DNA of 64,000 bases from Bin80 sp965209015 (lineage in GTDB: Bacteria > Bacteroidota > Rhodothermia > Rhodothermales > Bin80), in NCBI GenBank assembly GCA_965209015.1, contig OZ242367.1, positions 2,046,001 through 2,110,000 on the forward strand, in the 5' to 3' direction. The translations under genes were made by a program, and so were the position numbers. Below the pieces are notes generated by a model. That model was given only the letters and a program-made list of their open reading frames with translations, was not told where the DNA came from and ran no database searches. This document shows positions 27,298 to 36,609 of this stretch, piece by piece (the first letter of the stretch is position 1; each line of letters opens with the position of its first letter).

Positions 27298-29469
27298 ATG
27301 ATGGTAGGTCTCCCCTCAGATCGTATTGGCTCCAATATTGACTCTAACGAGTCCAACGGCGGCATGGGCACGAATGGCCGCTCCCCTGCTATTCTTGCAA
27401 CTGAACAGCTATCCGTAGCGGATGAGAACTGCTATGGCGAAGGACTTGAAGTTGAGCCGGTTGATCTTGGCGACTTTGATGAGTCGACGCTTCTGCATGT
27501 ATTACAGACCATGTTGATCGCTCGGCTGCTGGATGGAAAAATGCTTGCCCTACTGAAACAGGGGAAAGGATTCTTTCACATCGGCTGCAGTGGCCACGAG
27601 GCTACTCAGACTGCAATAGGTCTTTTGAGTAAGCCGGGGCATGATTGGTTTTGCCCCTACTACCGGGATCTTGCCCTTGTGCATACCCTCGGCCAAACGA
27701 TTGAGGAAACTCTTCTTGACCATTTAGCTAAATCTGAAAGTGTCAATTCTGGGGGACGTCAAATGCCTGCTCATTATGGTGCCCGTGATAAGAATATATT
27801 GAGTGCCTGCTCTTCGGTTGGATCTCAGTATCTACCTGCCCTGGGACTTGCCATGGCTTCCATGAAACGAGGATCAGATGCGTTTACGTTATGCTCAGGT
27901 GGAGATGGTTCAACCTCACAGGGTGCTTTCCACGAGGCTCTCAACTGGGCAGCTCGATGCAAAGCTCCACTTCTATTTTTGATACAGGATAACAAATACG
28001 CGATTAGTGTCCCGATTACGGAACAGACCGCTGGCGGGACTCCCTACAAACTTGCGGGAGGCTATGAAGGTTTAGCCAGATATCGAGTAGATGGCACTGA
28101 TTTCTTTCGAGTTTATGCGGTCGCAAAAGCTGCAATCTCTCATTTACGGGCAGGGAAAGGGCCGGTTTGTATAGTTGCAGATGTGGTTCGACTTCTACCT
28201 CACTCATCCTCAGATAATCATCTCAAATATCGCACAGAAGAAGAGTTAATCCAAGATCAAACAACGGATCCCATTACTCGGCTCAAACATGCAATGATTG
28301 AAGCCGGAATGCTTACAACTTCCAAATATGACCTGTTGCGTGAAGAAATCAAGACCGAGATTAACGAGGTAACCCAATCTGTGGAGCAAAAAGACGATCC
28401 AGATCCTCAGCAGGCGGTCACCCATGTGTTCTTTGAGGGTGACCTAAACCTAGCGTACCATGTCAATGAGTCGCCAGGGAATCCTGTCGTAATGGTAGAT
28501 GCGATTAACCACGCTCTTCATGAAGAGATGGAACGTGACCCGTCTATCCTCGTCTACGGGGAGGACGTAGCAGGACAGAAAGGTGGGGTCTTTACTGCTA
28601 CCCGTGGACTCACCGCAACGTTCGGTACCGATCGCTGCTTTAACTCTCCATTAGCAGAAGCTTCTATTATTGGTACGGCGGTGGGACTGAGTGCAGCTGG
28701 ATTCAAGCCAGTCGTCGAAATTCAGTTTGCAGACTATATCTGGCCTGCTATGCAACATCTGCGTAATCAAGTTGCTCCCCTGCGGTACCGGTCCAATAAT
28801 GCATGGTCATGTCCCATGGTTATTCGTGTGCCCTGCGGTGGGTATATCCATGGTGGTTTATGTCATTCCCAGAATATAGAAACGATCTTTGGCCATATGC
28901 CTGGATTCAGGGTAGTGATGCCCTCATCGGCAGCTGATGCAAAAGGATTACTCAAAACCGCAATCCGTAGCCAAGATCCCGTGCTGTTTCTTGAACATAA
29001 AGCTCTATATCGGGCTGCAAGTGCCAGGGGACCAGAACCTGGTGAGGACTATTTGATCCCATTCGGAAAAGCTCATACAGTCCGCGAGGGAACTGATCTG
29101 ACCATCATCACCTACGGCTTCCTAGTTCATAAGTGTCTGGCGGTCGCCCGACAACTCTCACGAGAAAATCAGATCTCTGTGGAAGTGATTGATCTCCGTT
29201 CTCTTATGCCTTTAGACTCCGAGTCGATCCTTGCCTCCGTTCGCAAGACTCATCGCCTCTTGGTCGTACATGAAGATCATGAATTTCTCGGATTCGGTGC
29301 CGAGATTGCCGCACAAATATCGGATATGGGATTCATCTATCTTGATGCGCCTGTGCGGCGTATAGGGTCTAAGTTCTCTTATGTGCCTTATGCCGAACCA
29401 CTGGAGCGAGAAGTTTTGCCACAAGATCGTGATATTCTTTCGGCTGCTCGCTCATTAGTTGCGTGGTAG
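27298..29469 (+). CDS. Fused 2-oxoacid dehydrogenase E1 alpha-beta (thiamine diphosphate dependent)
   Basis: 723 aa, a natural fusion. The alpha half at about 60-375 carries FHIGCSGHEATQTAIG and the ThDP motif GDGSTSQGAFHEALNWA ending in IQDNKYAIS. The beta half at about 390-723 carries YGEDVAGQKGGVF, FNSPLAEASIIGTAVG and FLEHKALYR. Such E1 proteins decarboxylate pyruvate or branched-chain 2-oxoacids and acylate the E2 lipoyl domain; the branched-chain type is favoured but not proven. Fused E1 proteins are common in Bacteroidota. The first 45 residues are unlike the family. E2 and E3 genes are not in the window. The gene ends 1 bp from the convergent GWxTD gene. Confidence 0.88.
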   Translation: MMVGLPSDRIGSNIDSNESNGGMGTNGRSPAILATEQLSVADENCYGEGLEVEPVDLGDFDESTLLHVLQTMLIARLLDGKMLALLKQGKGFFHIGCSGHEATQTAIGLLSKPGHDWFCPYYRDLALVHTLGQTIEETLLDHLAKSESVNSGGRQMPAHYGARDKNILSACSSVGSQYLPALGLAMASMKRGSDAFTLCSGGDGSTSQGAFHEALNWAARCKAPLLFLIQDNKYAISVPITEQTAGGTPYKLAGGYEGLARYRVDGTDFFRVYAVAKAAISHLRAGKGPVCIVADVVRLLPHSSSDNHLKYRTEEELIQDQTTDPITRLKHAMIEAGMLTTSKYDLLREEIKTEINEVTQSVEQKDDPDPQQAVTHVFFEGDLNLAYHVNESPGNPVVMVDAINHALHEEMERDPSILVYGEDVAGQKGGVFTATRGLTATFGTDRCFNSPLAEASIIGTAVGLSAAGFKPVVEIQFADYIWPAMQHLRNQVAPLRYRSNNAWSCPMVIRVPCGGYIHGGLCHSQNIETIFGHMPGFRVVMPSSAADAKGLLKTAIRSQDPVLFLEHKALYRAASARGPEPGEDYLIPFGKAHTVREGTDLTIITYGFLVHKCLAVARQLSRENQISVEVIDLRSLMPLDSESILASVRKTHRLLVVHEDHEFLGFGAEIAAQISDMGFIYLDAPVRRIGSKFSYVPYAEPLEREVLPQDRDILSAARSLVAW

Positions 29470-29470
29470 A

Positions 29471-31897
29471 CTATTCCAAGAATAGATCCTGCGTACGTTC
29501 AAAGTCCCGTCCTGTCAGTCGATCTTGGACGCGTAGCTTCAACGTATATAACCCTGGTTCCTGCTGACTGGCATCCAGAATCTGATACAGAGATTGAACG
29601 CTCTGGGAACCACCTCCATCATAGCTGACGGAGACTCCTTCTTTCCCTCGACGGAATAAACCTCGGATCACACGGCGAACACGGCCATCCGTTTGTTTCG
29701 GCTCCAAGGTGATCTCTACGTTATAGTCTGTACTGCCTTCGGGATTTTGTGTTAACCCGTATACTTCGAAATACAGATAGATTGGCCAGTCCGTGGAGTA
29801 GACGCTCCAGGGGGCAGGAAAGATTGAGAGATTACTGCGAACAATCTCAGGAGCAGTCAACGGCTGGCCATCTTCGGTCTCCTCCACAGAATATGCGAGC
29901 ATGATGTCGCTTAAAATCAGCCCCTCCTGATGATAATCGGGTACTGCAATCTGGCGACGCTGCACTGCCACGGTCTGTCCGCTGGCCGTTTCAAACTCCA
30001 GTGAGAGTTCATGTGTGCCGCTGGAGGCTTGAATCTCCTGAGTATCTACCCATAAATATTGTTCGGCAAATGACATGACCTGATTCGTTGGAAGACCATA
30101 GATCTTTCGGCGGCGCTCAACGAGGATCTCCCTTTGATCATCTACAAGAAATGTGCCTGCACTTGCATTGACTTCTATCATCTCCGCGGACGGATCATAG
30201 GAAGCCCCAAGTGGAATTCCAAAATTCACGATAATGTCCGTTTGCTGTTCAGTTCCCTTGAAGGAACTTACGAGAAAAGGGAGTTCAATCTGACGACCGG
30301 GGGCAATATACTCGTACCTCTGAGGCGTTTCACGAATCAGTTCTTTGGTAATTCGAACGTAGTCGTTTACATAGCTGTTGACTCGCTGTGCCATATCCTC
30401 CGCTGAAGGAGAATAGATCCGATATTCTCCATTGCGAAATGGATCTTCAAATACAAATCGAAAGTCGCCATAGTCCCAGATATTATAGGCGTTCATCTCT
30501 TCAAATGCCTGTCGCGCAGTGGAATATGCCGCACCAAAGGCTTGCTCTCCATCGACGGTCATTGGCGTAATTCCTGTGGTGTCCGCCGCTTGGGTTATAG
30601 TATTGACGATCGCGCCGATCACGGCCTGCCGTGCCGAAAATACGCCGTCTTCCTGAGGATGAAGGACAATGTCAGAGTCTGGCGGACCATATCGGATCAT
30701 GATCTGTCCGCGTTCTGTTTCCCACCCCCGCAGATCTAATCTCTCTGATCCATAGAGTAAGTCTGCATAGGTCAGCCGGAAATAATGTTCTAACTTTCGC
30801 TCGTTATAGGGAGTCAAGAATCTAGGATCTTGGCTAGTCCAATACTGTGCTCGGTATGCAACGGGATCAAGTTCTTGCAGGCTTTTTTCCTCTTTCGTTA
30901 GAAAGAGTGATAGATCATCATAGGCTTGCCTTTCCTCTTCATCCATGAACTCAAACGCCGTCTCAAAGGAGCGATTGGCTGAATCCATTTCACCAAGCTG
31001 GTAATGGGTTATCCCAAAATAGCGCCATAGATCAGGATCCTCGGGGTAAAATCTGTACATCTGCCCAAGAGTATTCATAGCGTCCTCATACTCTCCTTTC
31101 AATGCATAAATCTGCATCATTTCATCATACACACTGCGCCTTCTTGGATCAGATTCCAAGGCTATACTCAGATGTCTGATTGCGCGTTGATACGCACGCT
31201 CGGCTCGTAGACTAAGATCTATGACGTTGACGCCAAGGGAGTTGAGACGGTCAATATCAAACTCATCACTCAGGAAGACCTGATTCGGGTTCAAATCTTC
31301 AAGGTCACCGAAGGCAGCTTCAGCATTATCAAGGGGCCCTATGGCGGTGGGAGATTCGAAATTACTGTAATCTACTTCGTCCGAGTTCCGCACACTTCCT
31401 GCGTACCCATAACTGACCGACGGTAGCATAATAGCATTACGATACCGCCAAAAATCGCGGATATACACTTTCCCTAATTCCTCGTGCGCATAGGCATTGT
31501 CTGCATCTAGTTTGAGAATTTTTCGCGCTGTATCCAATCGGCGTGATTCACGTAATCGATCTCCAAGGAATCCCCAAGATTTTAATTTGTACTGTTGTAG
31601 ACGAGCAACTAGGTATTCGACATTTTCCGGCTCAAGTTCAAGAGCCCTTTCGATTGCCTTTCTCGCACGGCCTTCGTCAAATAGAGGCGTTTCAAAGTAT
31701 ACTCTGGAAATCAGAAAATGCGCTTCTGAAAGCTCTGGGTATTCCGACGCCACCCTCTCAAATTCGCGTACAGCATCTTCGTAACGCTCTGCCCGGAAAG
31801 CCTGACGTCCGACTTCCAGAAGATCAGACTGTGCAAAAACATGCGGAATCACCAAGCTAATGAGACAGTAACCAAAGAAAATCGTCAATTGCTTCAT
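29471..31897 (-). CDS. GWxTD-domain protein with N-terminal TPRs
   Basis: 808 aa. Signal peptide about 1-22 (to HVFAQ). TPR-like helical repeats at about 25-135 and 235-325 (AFRAERYEDAVREFERVA, KGEYEDAMNTLGQMYRFYP, ALELEPENVEYL). The GWxTD domain core is GWETERGQIMIRYGPPD at about 390-406, followed by a beta-rich C-terminal half. The family is widespread in Bacteroidota-group genomes and its function is unknown; export and TPRs suggest an envelope scaffold. It is the distal gene of the ffh-rpsP-...-tyrS run, about 75 bp after tyrS. Confidence 0.82.
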   Translation of the reverse strand: MKQLTIFFGYCLISLVIPHVFAQSDLLEVGRQAFRAERYEDAVREFERVASEYPELSEAHFLISRVYFETPLFDEGRARKAIERALELEPENVEYLVARLQQYKLKSWGFLGDRLRESRRLDTARKILKLDADNAYAHEELGKVYIRDFWRYRNAIMLPSVSYGYAGSVRNSDEVDYSNFESPTAIGPLDNAEAAFGDLEDLNPNQVFLSDEFDIDRLNSLGVNVIDLSLRAERAYQRAIRHLSIALESDPRRRSVYDEMMQIYALKGEYEDAMNTLGQMYRFYPEDPDLWRYFGITHYQLGEMDSANRSFETAFEFMDEEERQAYDDLSLFLTKEEKSLQELDPVAYRAQYWTSQDPRFLTPYNERKLEHYFRLTYADLLYGSERLDLRGWETERGQIMIRYGPPDSDIVLHPQEDGVFSARQAVIGAIVNTITQAADTTGITPMTVDGEQAFGAAYSTARQAFEEMNAYNIWDYGDFRFVFEDPFRNGEYRIYSPSAEDMAQRVNSYVNDYVRITKELIRETPQRYEYIAPGRQIELPFLVSSFKGTEQQTDIIVNFGIPLGASYDPSAEMIEVNASAGTFLVDDQREILVERRRKIYGLPTNQVMSFAEQYLWVDTQEIQASSGTHELSLEFETASGQTVAVQRRQIAVPDYHQEGLILSDIMLAYSVEETEDGQPLTAPEIVRSNLSIFPAPWSVYSTDWPIYLYFEVYGLTQNPEGSTDYNVEITLEPKQTDGRVRRVIRGLFRRGKEGVSVSYDGGGSQSVQSLYQILDASQQEPGLYTLKLRVQDRLTGRDFERTQDLFLE

Positions 31898-31971
31898 GTC
31901 TTAACCCAAGGAGTGAGAAAGAATAGGTGCCACTCGTTCAGTCCAACTTCGGCAAAAATGATGCCGCCCAG

Positions 31972-33183
31972 TTACTGGACAATCTGGACAAATCGACGCT
32001 TTCCAACCTTGACCAGAAAAGGCGTCTGGGCACGAATATCAATGATCAAACGACTATCTGTGACTTTTTGTCCATCAATACTGACAGCTCCCTGCTCCAC
32101 CAGACGGCGTGCGTCTCCATTGGAAGAGGTTAATCCCGCCATGGTGAGTAAATTCAGTAGTCCAACAGGCCCCGCTGCTTCCGGGCGAAACTTTGGTACT
32201 TGATCTGGTACCTGTTTACGGATGACAGTACGTTCAAAATGTGAACGTGCATCTTCTGCTCCCTTTGTGCCATGATAGAGTCTGGTAATGGACAGGGCCA
32301 GACGATGCTTTGCATCTCGTGGGCGGTCAGTACATAACGTCCTGAGTAGAGGTAATTCGCGGGTATCTTCATCACTGGCAAGTTCAAAATAGCGATAGGT
32401 CAGGGAATCTGGAATTGACAGTACTTTCCCGTACATCACCTCTGCGGATTCCGTGAGCCCTATGTAGTTATTGAGCGACTTAGACATTTTCTCGGTGCCA
32501 TCAAGTCCTTCCAGAATTGGAAGAGTTATACAAACCTGTGGCTCTTGACCTACGCTTTTTTGTATACTTCTCCCCATTAGAAGGTTGAATTTTTGATCTG
32601 TCCCTCCTAATTCGATGTCTGCTTCAATTTCTACGGAATCCTGAGCTTGAGCGAGTGGATAGAGAAATTCATGGATCCCAATGGCATCTCCCCGGGCATA
32701 ACGCCCTGCAAAATCATCACGTTCCAACATGCGGGCAATCGTAGATTTGCCAGCAAGTCGAACGATATCCTCAAAAGATAGCTTCCCAAGCCATTCAGAA
32801 TTATATACAATGCGTATGCGCTCAGAGTCCAGTATCTTTGAAGCTTGCTGAAAGTATGTCTCCCCATTACGGCGGGTCTCTTCTAATGAGAGTGCTGGCC
32901 GCATCTTTGAACGCCCACTTGCATCTCCAATCATGCCGGTAAAGTCTCCAACGATCAAGACAATTTCGTGACCAAAATCCTGAAACTGTCGCAGTTTTCT
33001 CAGTACCACCGCATGTCCGAGATGTAAATCTGGACGACTAGGGTCGCATCCTAATTTTACCGTAAGTGGTTTGCCCGTCGTAGATGCACGCTGAAGTTTA
33101 ACGTGTAATTCCTCTTCCGGTATGATCTCCTGTACCCCACGCTTGAGATGCAGGACTTGCTCTTCTACTGGTGGAAAATGCAT
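31972..33183 (-). CDS. tyrS: Tyrosine--tRNA ligase
   Basis: 403 aa class I synthetase. The HIGH-type motif is DLHLGHAVVLRKL at about 51-63, KMSKS is at about 230 (GTEKMSKSLNNYIGL), and an S4 RNA-binding domain occupies about 340-400 (SSNGDARRLVEQGAVSIDG). It charges tRNA-Tyr. Motifs match the TyrZ-like bacterial subtype (GDFTGMIGDASGRS). The gene starts 1 bp after the smpB stop, so the two are likely cotranscribed. Confidence 0.95.
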   Translation of the reverse strand: MHFPPVEEQVLHLKRGVQEIIPEEELHVKLQRASTTGKPLTVKLGCDPSRPDLHLGHAVVLRKLRQFQDFGHEIVLIVGDFTGMIGDASGRSKMRPALSLEETRRNGETYFQQASKILDSERIRIVYNSEWLGKLSFEDIVRLAGKSTIARMLERDDFAGRYARGDAIGIHEFLYPLAQAQDSVEIEADIELGGTDQKFNLLMGRSIQKSVGQEPQVCITLPILEGLDGTEKMSKSLNNYIGLTESAEVMYGKVLSIPDSLTYRYFELASDEDTRELPLLRTLCTDRPRDAKHRLALSITRLYHGTKGAEDARSHFERTVIRKQVPDQVPKFRPEAAGPVGLLNLLTMAGLTSSNGDARRLVEQGAVSIDGQKVTDSRLIIDIRAQTPFLVKVGKRRFVQIVQ

Positions 33184-33184
33184 A

Positions 33185-33649
33185 TCAGTATTGTTTCAGG
33201 GTACGCTCCAGTTGTCGTTTCGTATCCCGTTCGGTAATGTCCGCCCGCTTATCGAATAATTTTTTACCTCTCGCGATCCCAACTTCAACTTTTATCTTGC
33301 CACGATTCAGGTAAAGGCGAAGGGGGATCAATGTATTCCCTTTTTGTTCAACTGATTTTTGGAGACGCGAAATTTCTTTACGGTGCAACAGTAGTTTCCG
33401 TGCACGAAGTGGGTCATGATTGTTCAGATTCCCATGACTGTAGTGAGCAATATGGGCATCAACCAGAAAGATTTCATGTCGCTCAACTTTACACCAAGCC
33501 TCTGCCAAGCTCACATGTCCCTCACGAATTGATTTAACTTCCGTCCCAACCAGCACGATTCCAGCTTCAATGGTATCTAGAATATGATACTCTCGTCGTG
33601 CTCGCCGATTACTTGCCAGTACAGAAGTGGGTTTTTTCATTGCTTTCAT
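33185..33649 (-). CDS. smpB: SsrA-binding protein
   Basis: 154 aa. Characteristic segments: SNRRARREYHILDTIEAGI, LVGTEVKSIREG, LHRKEISRLQ, LIPLRLYLNRGKIKVEVGIARGKK split across the C-terminal half, and the basic tail. It binds tmRNA and delivers it to stalled ribosomes. A second ATG three codons in is an alternative start. No tmRNA gene was seen in the window. Confidence 0.95.
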   Translation of the reverse strand: MKAMKKPTSVLASNRRARREYHILDTIEAGIVLVGTEVKSIREGHVSLAEAWCKVERHEIFLVDAHIAHYSHGNLNNHDPLRARKLLLHRKEISRLQKSVEQKGNTLIPLRLYLNRGKIKVEVGIARGKKLFDKRADITERDTKRQLERTLKQY

Positions 33650-33652
33650 CCT

Positions 33653-34423
33653 CTACCCGGTGTCCTGCCCCCACCACGGCACCTGCTGCACTTGCTCCGA
33701 TTTCAATATTGGAATTGATTTAAGCTCACTGCTCACTCCATAATAATACATATACTCCTGGATAGCAGTGAGTCCAGCGATGGTAACATCATCCAAGCGT
33801 AGCCGAAGACTTTCACCAAAGAATAGATCTTCTGGGGAAGACGAACGAAGTCCAAAGTCCTGTGCAGCGAGTTCCGCCTCTTTCGTGAGTTCAACCAGAA
33901 CTTGTGTCATTGCATCCGTACCAGTTCCTTGCAGGCAACAATATACTCCCCATACCATAGGATATTGTGCAAGTTCAAACCATTCCTGCCCTAGATCCAA
34001 TATTTCTGGACTGTTCAGTTGATCTAAGGAATCAGCCTTAGAGAGTAGTTCAACATCCGCTTCGCCCTCTGAAACCACACGAACCTGCCGACCATAATGC
34101 TCTTTGAGGATTACCTTGGCCATAAATTCTTCAAGCATCTGATTGGGACCAGATTTTAATGACCTAGCTTGATAAAGGTCTTGATGGATTCGTATTTGAG
34201 CGAATGGGTACGTCCATGAGGATACCGCGCCTCCCGGTACGATATCGAAATTAGAATCAGAGTTCAGAGCAACAATTACCGGAAGGAGTGCAAGATCAAT
34301 TTGTTGCTGAATCAACAAATCCGCACATCTTGAAGCAGACTGTTTTTCGACTTCTAGATCCAATGACTGAGCTGCAATCTCAAAACATTCAGCCGGCGGA
34401 AAATCCCAGTATGCCAGTCGCAT
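33653..34423 (-). CDS. mqnA: MqnA-like protein (probable chorismate dehydratase family)
   Basis: 256 aa. The fold-typical segments are the N-terminal strand MRLAYWDFPPAECFE, QQQIDLALLPVIVAL (the 'GxIDxALxPV' region), LDLGQEWFELAQYPMVWGVY in the middle and YMYYYGVSSELK near the end, as in MqnA/MqnD solute-binding-like enzymes of the futalosine menaquinone pathway. It is divergent, so catalytic identity is not certain and MqnD or an uncharacterised relative is possible. It lies within the translation cluster, 9 bp after rplS and 3 bp before smpB. Confidence 0.6.
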   Translation of the reverse strand: MRLAYWDFPPAECFEIAAQSLDLEVEKQSASRCADLLIQQQIDLALLPVIVALNSDSNFDIVPGGAVSSWTYPFAQIRIHQDLYQARSLKSGPNQMLEEFMAKVILKEHYGRQVRVVSEGEADVELLSKADSLDQLNSPEILDLGQEWFELAQYPMVWGVYCCLQGTGTDAMTQVLVELTKEAELAAQDFGLRSSSPEDLFFGESLRLRLDDVTIAGLTAIQEYMYYYGVSSELKSIPILKSEQVQQVPWWGQDTG

Positions 34424-34432
34424 CCGAATTCG

Positions 34433-34792
34433 CTAAGAATCGCGAACGCGTTCCTGAATACGAGCAGCTTTGCCACGGAGTGAACGTAAGTAGTACAATT
34501 TGGCCCGGCGTACTCTCCCACGACGTTTGACCTCTACATGCGAGATTTTCGGGGAGTGGAACGGAAAAATACGCTCAACCCCTACCCCACTGGAGATCTT
34601 CCTGACCATGAACGTCTTATTTGAGCCAAGACCACGAATGGCAATCACAGTACCTTGAAAAATCTGGATACGTTCTTTGTCTCCCTCGGTCACGATCAGA
34701 TGTACTGCCACAGTATCTCCGGCTTCAAATTCGGGAAGAGGTTTTTCGCGTAACTGTGTGGCTTCAACAATTTTCAACAGATCTTTCGACAT
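34433..34792 (-). CDS. rplS: Ribosomal protein L19
   Basis: 119 aa, normal for bL19. Motifs FEAGDTVAVHLIV, RIQIFQGTVIAIRG, FMVRKISSGVGVERIFPFHSP split in two, and VKRRGRVRRAKLYYLR. It lies at the 30S/50S interface. It follows trmD by 19 bp, the classical rpsP-rimM-trmD-rplS order. Confidence 0.97.
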   Translation of the reverse strand: MSKDLLKIVEATQLREKPLPEFEAGDTVAVHLIVTEGDKERIQIFQGTVIAIRGLGSNKTFMVRKISSGVGVERIFPFHSPKISHVEVKRRGRVRRAKLYYLRSLRGKAARIQERVRDS

Positions 34793-34811
34793 GATTCAAT
34801 TAGCTATAACG

Positions 34812-35498
34812 TCAGGTTTGCGCCTGTGCGGCGTACAGTTGCCAGAGATCCGGACGCCGCATCCGGGTACGCTGTTGCCGAATATTTTCACGCCACTCGG
34901 CAATTTTCTTGTGATTTCCGCTGCGAAGTATTTCGGGAACATGAAGTCCGCGAAACGTTGCAGGACGCGTATATGTTGGGGCACCAAGCAATCCATCCTG
35001 AAATGAATCTTCAAGAGCAGATTGCGCATCTCCCAGTACTCCTGGAATGATTCGTAGAACAGCATCAAGGATCAGAAGAGCTGGCAGTTCACCACCACTG
35101 AGCACGTAATCCCCAACAGAAACTTCTCGAGTAATCAAGGTTTCGCGTACCCGGTGATCTACCCCTTTATAGTGCCCTGCCAGAAGTACAAAATGCTTCT
35201 TTAACGAGAGTGTATTTGCCAGTGCTTGGGTGAATGGCTCCCCGTCGGGACTCAGATAGATGATCTCATCAGGAGCATGATTCAGCGTCTCAATACAAGT
35301 AAAGATGGGTTCAGGTTTAAGTACCATCCCCCCCCCCCCCCCGTAGGGATAGTCATCTATTTGATGATCATCCTCTTCGGTATACGTGTGAAGATCGTGA
35401 ATACGAAGAATGATACCGGACTGAATCCGCCGAATGATCGTCAAATCAAGAGCATTCTTGAGCTGATCAGGAAATGCTGTAAGAATATCAATCCGCAT
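34812..35498 (-). CDS. trmD: tRNA (guanine-N1)-methyltransferase
   Basis: 228 aa from ATG at 35498 (MRIDILTAFP), 4 bp after the rimM stop; a longer frame from 35525 would overlap rimM. SPOUT motifs: DYPYGGGGGMVLKPEP at the family's PYGGGxGM site, YLSPDGEPF, LAGHYKGVDHRVRE, SVGDYVLSGGELPAL and the C-terminal YTRPATFRGLHVPEIL. It makes m1G37 in tRNAs and prevents +1 frameshifting. The five glycines are all GGG, giving a 15-base homopolymer at 35328-35342. Most relatives have Ala or Pro at the fourth or fifth position. Confidence 0.95.
   Translation of the reverse strand: MRIDILTAFPDQLKNALDLTIIRRIQSGIILRIHDLHTYTEEDDHQIDDYPYGGGGGMVLKPEPIFTCIETLNHAPDEIIYLSPDGEPFTQALANTLSLKKHFVLLAGHYKGVDHRVRETLITREVSVGDYVLSGGELPALLILDAVLRIIPGVLGDAQSALEDSFQDGLLGAPTYTRPATFRGLHVPEILRSGNHKKIAEWRENIRQQRTRMRRPDLWQLYAAQAQT
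35328..35342 (-). repeat. 15-base G homopolymer inside trmD
   Basis: Fifteen C on the plus strand encode five consecutive Gly (all GGG) at the PYGGGxGM motif that borders the AdoMet site. Changes by one base would truncate an essential enzyme; changes by three would alter the loop length. Confidence 0.85.
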
Positions 35499-35502
35499 AG
35501 CC

Positions 35503-36045
35503 TCACAAATCAAGAAGTCCGTCAACAGTTCGAATAATGATACGCCCCTGATGTATATCCGTGGAAATGATGAATTCGGGAACTCCGGGGATCAGTGCTT
35601 CCTTAGTTTCGGGGCGCTCAACGACATACAACGGATAATTCTGTGTCTCCCACACATCCTTGAGAGTTCCGACTGACTCACCCGAATCGGTGACTACTTC
35701 CATCCCAATTAGATCGTGCAGAAAAAACTCTCCTGACTCTAAGGATGGCAGATCATTCACATGCGCAAAAGCCAGAGATTTTGAGAGTCTCTGGGCATCA
35801 TTTACAGTATGGATTCCTGCGAATTGCATCAATACAGTTATGCCTCGTTTAGAGGTTTGTAATCTGGAACCTGTTATGGTATAGGATTGTGTGATCTGTG
35901 GGGTAGCTCCAAGCCAGATTCTCTTTAAATTTAGCAGTCGGTTTGGATCATCACTTTCGGGCAGGATCTTACATTCCCCTTTTAACCCGTGCGTTCGTAT
36001 GATCCGGCCAACCAAGATCAAGTCTTCTGGCAAAGGGAGCTCCAT
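35503..36045 (-). CDS. rimM: Ribosome maturation factor RimM
   Basis: 180 aa. N-terminal RimM barrel (LVGRIIRTHGLKGECKI, about 10-26) and C-terminal PRC-barrel (FFLHDLIGMEVVTDSGESVG, then EALIPGVPEFI and the final segment IIIRTVDGLLDL). It assists 30S head maturation at S19. It lies between rpsP and trmD in the canonical cluster. Confidence 0.93.
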   Translation of the reverse strand: MELPLPEDLILVGRIIRTHGLKGECKILPESDDPNRLLNLKRIWLGATPQITQSYTITGSRLQTSKRGITVLMQFAGIHTVNDAQRLSKSLAFAHVNDLPSLESGEFFLHDLIGMEVVTDSGESVGTLKDVWETQNYPLYVVERPETKEALIPGVPEFIISTDIHQGRIIIRTVDGLLDL

Positions 36046-36060
36046 CAGCCATAGTTATTT

Positions 36061-36582
36061 CTATTCTGCTGTTTCTTCGGGCGAATCTTCCTCAGCTTCC
36101 GATGCCTCTTTCCTAGCTTTCTCGGCGGCGGCTTCTGCTGCAGCTTTCTTGCGTTTTTCCAGCAATTCGGCTTCGCGTTTTTCAGCCGCTTTTGTTTCAG
36201 CATCCAATGCTTGCTGACGAAGCTCTGCGGAAGTTGTTTTTGTGGAAGCTGCAAGTTTATCGTGGCGCTGCTGCCGATGAGTAGTTACCGCCTGAGAAAT
36301 TTTGTCTGGTTCTGCACCCTTACGCTCCATGTGCAGACTCAGCAGAATTCCTTCTCGACTGAGCAAACTTCGTACGGTATCGGAGGGTTGTGCCCCGACT
36401 GTAAGCCAATGCTTCACGCGATCCTGTTTGAACTCTACCCGAGCAGGTTCTTCAAGCGGATAATAGCGTCCTAAGTCTTCTATGAACTTACCATCTCTTG
36501 GAGCACGCGAATCTGCGGCCACCACGGCCCAGATCGGTTTTTTCTTTCGCCCTATACGGCGTAATCTGATTTTGACTGCCAC
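36061..36582 (-). CDS. rpsP: Ribosomal protein S16 with long charged C-terminal tail
   Basis: 173 aa. Residues 1-80 are a normal bS16 (MAVKIRLRRIGRKKKPIW, DSRAPRDGKFIEDLGRYYP). Residues 95-173 are an Ala/Lys/Glu-rich coiled-coil-like tail ending in EEDSPEETAE, about double the usual length. Similar tails are known in S16 of Bacteroidota relatives; its role is not established. It is the second gene of the ffh-rpsP-rimM-trmD-rplS cluster. Confidence 0.95.
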   Translation of the reverse strand: MAVKIRLRRIGRKKKPIWAVVAADSRAPRDGKFIEDLGRYYPLEEPARVEFKQDRVKHWLTVGAQPSDTVRSLLSREGILLSLHMERKGAEPDKISQAVTTHRQQRHDKLAASTKTTSAELRQQALDAETKAAEKREAELLEKRKKAAAEAAAEKARKEASEAEEDSPEETAE

Positions 36583-36609
36583 TTTACTTATTTATATTTT
36601 ATTGAATAG

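Noticed and set aside
29471..29485. Hairpin ctattc/gaatag as a bidirectional terminator between the E1 and GWxTD genes.
   Set aside because: Short AU-rich stem inside the GWxTD stop region without a T-run.
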